Source: Angiostrongylus vasorum
Taxonomy: Eukaryota > Nematoda > Chromadorea > Rhabditida > Metastrongylidae
Reading direction: 5' to 3'
Assembly (NCBI GenBank): GCA_018806985.1
Contig: JADANN010000042.1
Coordinates: 353,146 to 417,145, forward strand
Length of the DNA: 64,000 nt
Below are positions 57,349-64,000 of this stretch, piece by piece; the stretch's first letter is position 1, and every line of letters begins with the position of its first letter. The notes below the pieces were generated by a model. It did no database searches. It was given only the letters and a program-made list of their open reading frames with translations, and was not told the DNA's origin. A program made the translations under genes and the position numbers.

Positions 57349-57904
57349 GTTAAATGGCGATTATCATGCGGTTTATTCGATTAATTCATAGGGACACCAT
57401 CATCGAAAACATATCTCGCTCTGGTAGAGTAACTGCGTTAGTAGTGGACGTATTTAATAAAGCAAGCATGAGGTGTCCTATACCTGTACGCGAGATAGAC
57501 TAAACTAGACAATAAGCAAAGCTCTAATGTTCCAGCAATGGCCAATCTACTTCTTGTTGAAGAAAGAGTGCAAAGTTGGTGCTTAAATCAGTACAAAACT
57601 TAATATACAACCTACAAAGAAAACCATTAATGGCTCAGGTACTGCGAGCGAAAGTGGACATCATACTCTAATTTTTCCAACATGTTACAATGCATTTGAT
57701 CAGCACAGGGTTCTCGAGGTGAAAGGTAATTTTTACGGCACGACCGATGGTCGGCGTTTGACAACGAAAATGAGAAACATTTTTCCACCAAGCACCACTA
57801 GCACCTAATTGAGGTGTATTGTGATCAAATGGATAGATTGAATGTAGCGCTCGATTAAACCGGCTACTATGAACAGAACGGAATCGAAAAATTTATGGAG
57901 TATA

Positions 57905-58020
57905 GATTGAGGAAGGAGATCAAAGGAGACAGAAGGAGAAAAGGAAGAAGCGAGAAGGAAAGATAAAGAAAAAAGTGAGCGATGAAAGGGAAAAACAGGG
58001 AAAAAGTAAGATTATAAAAG
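57905..58020 (+). repeat. Polypurine tract
   Basis: About 110 bases almost entirely A and G on the plus strand (for example AAGGAGAAAAGGAAGAAGCG). The lysine-rich open frame that follows (58022-58261) is an effect of this composition. The rest of 57400-58425 shows no gene. Confidence 0.6.
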
Positions 58021-58424
58021 CATGAAGTATAAAAACAAACCAGCGGAATGCATAGTTTGGAACTGGATAAGTAAGATATTACTTAAGCCAGTACAGAGGA
58101 CCAAATCAAAACTGGAACTACACTCTAGTAGAAAAGATGTAGTGGAACAAAAATTTGAAAAAAAAAGTCGACGGAAAGAAACAACCAAAGTCAAAAAGAA
58201 AACAATTGAAGAAAATGCAAAAAAAAAGTCATTGACATCCTTTCTGTTTGGAGAAAAATGAAAATCGAGACGATAGAAGACGCTACATGTAAGAATACTA
58301 ACTAATCCTAGGGTCAATTCACAAACCACTGGTAAAACCACCGAGGGAAACTTCAAAGAAGAACATTTGAGCTGATAATTGATAAATGGATACGTTGAAA
58401 TGAATTCAGTTCACACTTATATTA

Positions 58425-58430
58425 TTTATT
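58425..58430 (-). terminator. Poly(A) signal overlapping the stop codon of gene D
   Basis: GTGAATAAATAA: the last sense codon, stop and AATAAA overlap. Confidence 0.6.
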
Positions 58431-58566
58431 CACTAGGGACTTTATTTGAAAACTGCTCACAGCGTTCTTCGTCGATATTATTCGGAAACTGTGCAATCTC
58501 ATCTTCTGTATACACCGAATGTATAAAGAATTCCAATCCAGACGAGTCAACATCTCCAATGGCGAC
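58426..58566 (-). CDS. Gene D: terminal exon of an unknown gene
   Basis: After a GATATTTAG acceptor the frame reads VAIGDVDSSGLEFFIHSVYT, then EDEIAQFPNNIDEERCEQFS, ending NKVPSE. It is an acidic C-terminus and starts in phase 0. Earlier exons should lie to the right, where SINE and Penelope DNA dominate; none was identified. It ends about 1.1 kb upstream of the BTB gene on the same strand. Not recognised. Confidence 0.55.
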   Translation of the reverse strand, partial: VAIGDVDSSGLEFFIHSVYTEDEIAQFPNNIDEERCEQFSNKVPSE

Positions 58567-58734
58567 CTAAATATCGACAACACATGAGTAATGTGCTAAC
58601 AGCAATCGAATTGAACGCTTTCAAACATGTTCCGCATGAAAACCCTGGACATTCTGCTACATCAACAGGTATTTAACACAATACTTTCCAAAAATCGGAT
58701 TACGTATTAAATATAAATTTCATCAGTGACTTAG

Positions 58735-58880
58735 GAATCGTATAGTGCAGTGGTTAGACGTGTCCTGAAATATACACTAGATCGGTTGCTGGTTCGATTC
58801 TACGCCAAGGACTCAGTAAGGCATCCATTCCTCCAGGAGCCCTAGGATAAGTTAGTACCAAACCTGCCTGGGAGGATAAA
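58735..58880 (+). repeat. S1-type SINE, head half
   Basis: GTATAGTGCAGTGGTTAGACG and GGTTCGATTCTACGCC are the clearest A- and B-box pair in the window. The body ends early, before the S1 tail. Confidence 0.65.
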
Positions 58881-58914
58881 AACAGTAACTTGATCATTCA
58901 ATGTTTTTTTATGA

Positions 58915-60210
58915 GAAATTACGAGGTCCTTACTTTATTCTTTATTTATGAATAAACTGATATTTCGGAGGATTTCGCCTTTTTCAGAGCATGAGAAGGT
59001 CAAGTTGACTGGAATATAGCCAGCTAAACACCTCCATAGCAAAAACGAGAAAATAACTAAAGCAAGATTTCAATCACACTGAAAACAAAATAAGTACGAG
59101 GAAGTGGGGTCAACCGCATAGAGTTCATATGAAAGCGTAATGTACCACCCTCACATAAAAATACCAGTCTTAAATACTGCATGAGAGCACGCCTGGTTAT
59201 GAGGCATACCTCCCTGCGGTTCATTTTTAGATTCTTGGCACTCATCCAGAATGCCTTGAGAGTTTTGAGCGCTGCAGTATTCAATTCGATTCCTGTGCAA
59301 GGATAATAACTTCTACTCCAAAATCTATCCCATTATGTCTCTGTATCCTGCGCGCACCTAGTGGAGTATTTCATCTAATTTTAACTTTACCGAATAGGTG
59401 TTCTTCTATACCTATTCGGCCCGCACGCCTTATAAGAGATCGGCTAAACTACACCCAACTCATGCAATCACCGTCCCACGTTAGGGGCATGTTATGCAAT
59501 TTGCGTTGCGCACAGAAGCAAATACAGCCGGTTGCGAACTAGTTGGTGTCTTAGAGTGCTTAGTGGTATTTCAATCACTGTTGCCGAATTCTAGAGATCG
59601 ACCCTTCTTAAGCAACGTTTAACTGCATGAGATTTCGTCTGAAATGAACAGCAATATAAATGGGACCTTACTACTGCCAGAGCTATCGTTTGAGGCTTGG
59701 GTCTTCCTGTGCCCCTATCCCAAGGAGCTACAGTCTACGTAGCCATTGGGAAATGGCTATTTTCTGCATAATTTTTTACGAATCCCTTTCTACTCTCTTC
59801 AGTATACAAGCTGGTGGCTAATCGTAACATGTTTTCCCCTACCAGTGCCTTTTTGTGCGTGAAGGGTGAGATGAGAGGTAACAAACCAATATATTTTTAC
59901 TGCTTGGCTTTCGATACCATTTTTGTAATGTAGTCGTTTTGGGATAGGTTAATTTCAACGTTCAAAGTGGAAGTCAGCAAGTGACAAGCATCACCTACAT
60001 ATCTACTGTAGAGTGATAACGGAATCAGCTACTGGTGCTTCCAACTTAAACATAAATGCAATGGCACGGTTTGGTATCAGCTCTTAAACTATTACTAAGG
60101 CTCTAATTCTGCGTAATATTTTCCAGACCATATGAGATTGAACAGCTCAGGCGCCCCTTCAAGAAAGCCATCAGCTGCTGAATTGAGCGCTTCTGCACAT
60201 CTCTATTCCT
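58915..60210 (-). mobile_element. Penelope-like element, copy D
   Basis: Minus strand. RT traces at 60210-60000 (IQQLMAFLKG; the catalytic box decayed to RYVGDAC), the linker 59990-59890 (NVEINLSQNDYITKM), the zinc-knuckle and nuclease region 59600-59400 with frames destroyed, and a non-coding end to 58915 with the recurrent motif near 58970-58995. Confidence 0.7.
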
Positions 60211-60595
60211 CCCAACGGTTTACCGCCTCATCGTGGCTGGGAGGTTTTATGGGTGTCGCACTGCGATGTACAGCAGGGGGATTCATCCGCTGGCAGAGCC
60301 TCCCAAAGCTGAAAAGGATTCCCGCGTTTGCATGGAAGCCCAGCTAGAGTAAATCATGCCAGGACCACCACCGTCCTGGTACAAAACTAGTTGCATGGCG
60401 GAAAATCACCCTCTGATCCACAATGGCGGCGACGCGTTTGGGTGAGTGACGACCTGCAGTAGACTTTGGCTAAGCCAGGCCTCAGGACTCCAGGGAACCA
60501 CAGTGGCTAAACCAGCCAGACTGAAAAAAGTGGAAATTTTGCTGGGGCCCGGCAGCACCAGTGACGACGTGTCATCCAAGTATCCAAGTTAAGTA
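60205..60595 (-). repeat. R4 dispersed repeat, inverted
   Basis: Ends TATCCAAGT; carries the reverse complement of the R4 blocks. It replaces the N-terminal RT part of the Penelope copy at 58915-60210, so it probably inserted there. Confidence 0.7.
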
Positions 60596-60819
60596 AGTAC
60601 ATGTCTATCATCGTTCGTGTTGCATGAAATTGGAGGGAATTTGGCTTCCATGACGGGTCATATTCGACACTTTGGTATCAGAGGGTAACGTCGAATGATT
60701 TCGTCGCATATGTCCTTTGAGGGCACGCCTCACGCACTATGGTTTAAAAACCTAGTAACATTCCATCCGTTGGCCCTTCAACACAGCTAGTGATTAGGTA
60801 TCAACACTTGAATATGAGC

Positions 60820-61255
60820 ACAGAAGCACAACGTTGATGATTTTGAAGTGACTGTCAGGATCCTGGCCAGGTCAAAAAACATCAATGCACTAGAGACTCC
60901 TTAGGCGTTTTGGATAAATTTTTAAAAAGTCCAAGATGAACCAGAAAAGGGACGAGTGCCTCACTGTCACAAACCACGTGGCGCCTTTTTTTAAGTGATT
61001 CTTTGGCCTTAGATGGGTCCTCACTCATCATGCTGCAGGCACAACACACAGGTGGTCCCACACCATGCAAAACGACAGAATGGTTTTTTGAACAAAGCGG
61101 CGTTCATTTATATATTGATCTTCCACTAGTACTATAGATATTTCATCGAATTATAAAGTTACTGTTACATAAAATCACGTCAGGATCTGAAGAAAGCGAT
61201 GATGCCGAAAGGACAGCCGTCGACAGCGTAGCAACAACAACAACTAAACTCCTAC
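60820..61255 (+). repeat. R5 repeat
   Basis: Matches 27660-28110 in order: TTTTGAAGTGACTGTCAGGA, then a central block ending in ATTATAAAGTTACTG, then the CTGAAGAAAGCG motif at 61180-61212. Confidence 0.65.
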
Positions 61256-61344
61256 CGCTCTACACATGCCAATCTAGCACCGGCGCAAAGTGGGCAGTTC
61301 GCAGGAAATATGTACATGCCGAGCTTACCAGAAAGTCGGTTTTC

Positions 61345-61670
61345 GCTAGATTCAGCTAAGACGCTGAGATATTTGCAAAACTCAGACTTCATGCCTGCCA
61401 ATTGATAATTTAAAAAGTAGAGGAAATAATGTTAACTTTTTGTTACTGCTTACTGCAAGTTTTCACGACAATGGACGAATCCGTTGACGGGCGAGATACT
61501 GATGGCACTGGTGAGACTGAAAAATTAGCTGAAAGAAAGGCGAAACGAAGGACCCCGCATGGTTAGGTGGTGAACGTTAAACCCCAAAGAGTAGTCAGCG
61601 TGTTCAGTCCCCACCGTGAACACCTGCGCTTCAGGGTTCGCAAATATCTATCATCACTGTGTGGAAATAG
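61345..61670. repeat. R3 repeat
   Basis: ATTTGCAAAACTC at the left, and GAAAGAAAGGCGAAACGAAG and CACCTGCGCTTCAGGG at the right, as in other R3 copies. Confidence 0.6.
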
Positions 61671-61701
61671 TTCTACGTGTCAAAATAAACCACCGAAGAA
61701 A

Positions 61702-62855
61702 ATGGGACCTATGGGTGTCTTACCGACCACTTCGGCAAACCAGTATGACAACCATAGGTTAACTCGTCGCGAGGGTATTAGTGGAGTCAGAGTGCACGAT
61801 GTGTCATTCGAGAGACTGACCAACAACTTAGCAGCTTCATCGTTTTTCCTCTACCTAAGGCTTGTTTTCAAAGGTGATTTAAAATCAAGAGAAACTTCCT
61901 CAATTGAATTCTGGGGTTTCTCGAGTCGATTTCTGTATAAGTTGTCGAACATTATTATTATGTCACAGTGGAGCAGAGCACTGGAAGGTTTGGCTCTTTA
62001 ACTGCCGTCACTGGGTTTTCCACCCTTTGCATTCCCTTCTCAAAACACAAACAGCTCACCTTTAGTGAATTCTAACAAAAACGCAATGTCAAAGCATTTC
62101 AGATTTGCTCAGTGATAAAGCATTATTTTTCAGATCGAAATGAGATACCACAGCTGCTGTGTATTCGTATAGGCTTTCACGGCATGTTTATTAATGAAAC
62201 GCGTAACCTCTCGCAACCGTCCGTCTTGACTCGACCCATCGCGGCTTCGAGATCGCTTCCACCATATTGGTGGTAGGAGCTTCAGGAGCTCGAGTTCGTT
62301 GAATGCGTTCCGTGTGGAAAGCTTCCGTCCATCACGCGTCCACCAGCAGTAAGTCCGCATTTTCCATATTTACCAACCTGTTATGAAAAATTTCGTTTAG
62401 AAACTGATCCTTTACATTATGAATTCCATGGTGGCTTTAAATTTCTCCTGGATCACTTTTTAACATATTTCAAAAGACTTTACTAATCTAATTTGTTAGT
62501 TATTTACATTACGTAATATTTGAGTATAAAAAATGACGTGCGAATGTCACCAGATTAGATCACGAGATGGATGGACCTTATTTTCGGTTCATATCCACTT
62601 TGAAGTGGTGCACTGCATTCATTCATCGAAAGCCAGTCTAAATATGTTTGCCAACACTATTCCAATGGGAGTCATTATGCGATTCCTCCTCCTACTTCCA
62701 TCTTTCGCTTTAAGGATGTTAACTCCAAGGGAAAGATTTCGCTTTCTCTCCACAGTTTCATTGGTTGTGTCAAGTTATACCATGACATTTTGCAGCTTGA
62801 AGAACTTATTAAAAAATGTGAGAACAAGTGGCATAGTGAATGTTGTAATTTCTAA
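61702..62855 (+). CDS. Gene K: unknown protein, three exons, about 186 aa
   Basis: Exons 61702-61873 (ends AAAG|GTGATT), 62134-62272 (acceptor ATTTTTCAG, ends TG|GTAGGA) and 62606-62855 (TAA). Phases 1 and 2 join and the sum is 187 codons. It reads LRREGI-like LTRREGISGVRVHDVSFERL, then IPQLLCIRIGFHGMFINETR, YVCQHYSNGSHYAIPPPTSI and KKCENKWHSECCNF at the end. Cysteines cluster in the last exon. The start is uncertain: 61702 is the first ATG after an R3 repeat. The third acceptor (CTTTGAAG) is weak; CCAG at 62636 is an alternative. AATAAA follows the stop. Family not recognised. Confidence 0.55.
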
Positions 62856-62872
62856 TCGATTTCATTTCCAAT

Positions 62873-62878
62873 AATAAA
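62873..62878 (+). terminator. Poly(A) signal of gene K
   Basis: AATAAA 18 bases after the TAA stop. Confidence 0.55.
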
Positions 62879-63531
62879 AGTCCTTTAGAAGTAACCTTTT
62901 GCTGTCACCTAAGTTGTTTCATGGAAAAACGTGAGATTCAGGAGACAAAAGGGTTCATTAGTAGTTTAATGAACCAGTAGAAGTCTAGCTAACAATAGTA
63001 GGCACTCCATAAGTTCCCACGAAAATGTCATAAGCCTTTTCACAGAAAGCAGACTTTTCTAAAATTCAGAGAAACCTTTCACTTTCAAAAAACCAGCAGC
63101 ACAGCAATATGTATACTATCAGCTCCGTCTCTGGGTAAATTCAGAAGACAGAAATGGGGAATCAGTGAAGCAAGTTTCCTGGTTGTGACTAGTCTGACTC
63201 TGGTTTGGTGCTGGACCAAAACAACGAGTCAAATCTTTTCAGCATCATGAGTGGATCTTTCTTTTGTGCTTGTCATACCAGAACAACTTTTAAGGGCGTT
63301 ACGATAACACTATTTGATACACGTTTGTTATCGCATTTCATTTATTTACTGTCAGAGAGTAAATTGCAGAAACATTGGAGATATTATCACTTTGTTTGCA
63401 TAATCTTGCCTAGTTACCTCCATGACAAGAATAAGTCAACCTGAGTGGTGTGACTCATCAACATGCAGTTTGTGGTAGCGAATCAAATATTATGATAACT
63501 ATACTAATTACAAACGATTCTGTAAAACGCT

Positions 63532-63765
63532 TTGTACGGATTATTGTTGAAGATTTCGACGTCGGAATACGGAAGGCGATTGGAGGCACTAGGAGTTTTG
63601 GAATTCGTGATTTATGTAGAGATGGAATTAACCTTGCTCAGTCCTTCCCGCGATTATTCCAAGGAAATTCGGTTTGCAAAGAAGAGCGGAAAAAAAGATT
63701 TGAAGCAAGTTGATGGCCCAGGAGTTTTGAAACCGTGCTGCAGAAGTAGAAGATTTTTCATCTAG
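63532..63765 (+). CDS. Possible exon with two overlapping open frames
   Basis: One frame reads ISTSEYGRRLEALGVLEFVI and ends GVLKPCCRSRRFFI at 63765. The other (63450-63713) reads IVEDFDVGIRKAIGGTRSFG and ends KKRFEAS. Both have protein-like composition, and I cannot say which, if either, is used. 62880-63450 and 63770-64000 show nothing I can support. Confidence 0.25.
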   Translation: MYGLLLKISTSEYGRRLEALGVLEFVIYVEMELTLLSPSRDYSKEIRFAKKSGKKDLKQVDGPGVLKPCCRSRRFFI

Positions 63766-64000
63766 TCATGTTCTCAACTAGTCCTTAGAGAATTCTATAC
63801 AGTATCACTGTCGAAAACCACCTTAAATTTATGTTTCCAAGTTTCAAATGCGATTAGTAAGCTATGGTGTTGAACAGCTCCAAGCACTAATCAAAGCGTG
63901 GACATTTCCTTGGAGATAAGAAGCAAAAACACAACCTCATTTTATAAACAATATCTCGTGAGAATGAAAGATGACCCACCATTAAATGACCCTGCAAATA

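Noticed and set aside
58012..58356. Lysine-rich plus-strand frame and its hydrophobic minus-strand mirror
   Set aside because: Composition follows the adjacent purine-rich DNA; no splice context.
7001..58880. tRNA-like A and B boxes at many sites as possible tRNA genes
   Set aside because: They are followed by shared non-tRNA bodies and tails in several copies, and no acceptor stem or anticodon arm closes. They are SINE heads.
62130..62360. 76-codon minus-strand frame
   Set aside because: Antisense to the well-supported middle exon of gene K.

Overview
The window looks like a gene-poor stretch of a nematode chromosome, most like a hookworm or related strongylid. Coding DNA lies in short exons. 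Intron 3' ends mostly follow the TTTTCAG or TTTTAG pattern, two probable start codons sit just behind such acceptors (as in spliced-leader trans-splicing), and several genes end with AATAAA on or next to the stop codon. The host assignment is inference from splice style and repeat families; nothing in the sequence names a species.

By length, most of the window is decayed mobile DNA. There are two RTE-type non-LTR retrotransposon families (family 1 at 1-3030, 41520-43385, 44470-47095; family 2 at 8680-11855, 20800-23325, 28440-29310, 29310-31765). There are six remnants of a Penelope-like element that encodes a reverse transcriptase and a GIY-YIG nuclease (7610-8640, 11870-12625, 23640-25130, 27000-27560, 39050-39400, 58915-60210). 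At least two tRNA-headed SINE families are present, one of which seems to end in the family 1 RTE tail. There are also foldback elements of about 400 bp, and three further dispersed repeats called R3, R4 and R5 here.

Two genes can be rebuilt almost base by base. Gene B (+, 5573-20276, 8 exons, about 413 aa) encodes a probably secreted protein of unknown function; its 8.9-kb first intron holds an RTE and two Penelope remnants. An exon at 3176-3291 is a clear relative of gene B exon 6, so a second member of the family lies just upstream in the same orientation. The BTB gene (-, 57332-47527, 17 exons, 683 codons plus stop) encodes a BTB/POZ protein whose C-terminal layout recalls BTBD8.

Other genes are seen only as a few exons: a cysteine-rich gene H (-, 26218-25629), gene J/E (-, 41296-32713), gene I (-, 44023-43855), gene G (+, 33963-34155), gene D (-, 58566-58426) and gene K (+, 61702-62855). 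None of these could be named. No CRISPR array, rRNA gene or credible functional tRNA gene was seen. All exon joins are my own reading by eye, without alignment tools or transcripts.
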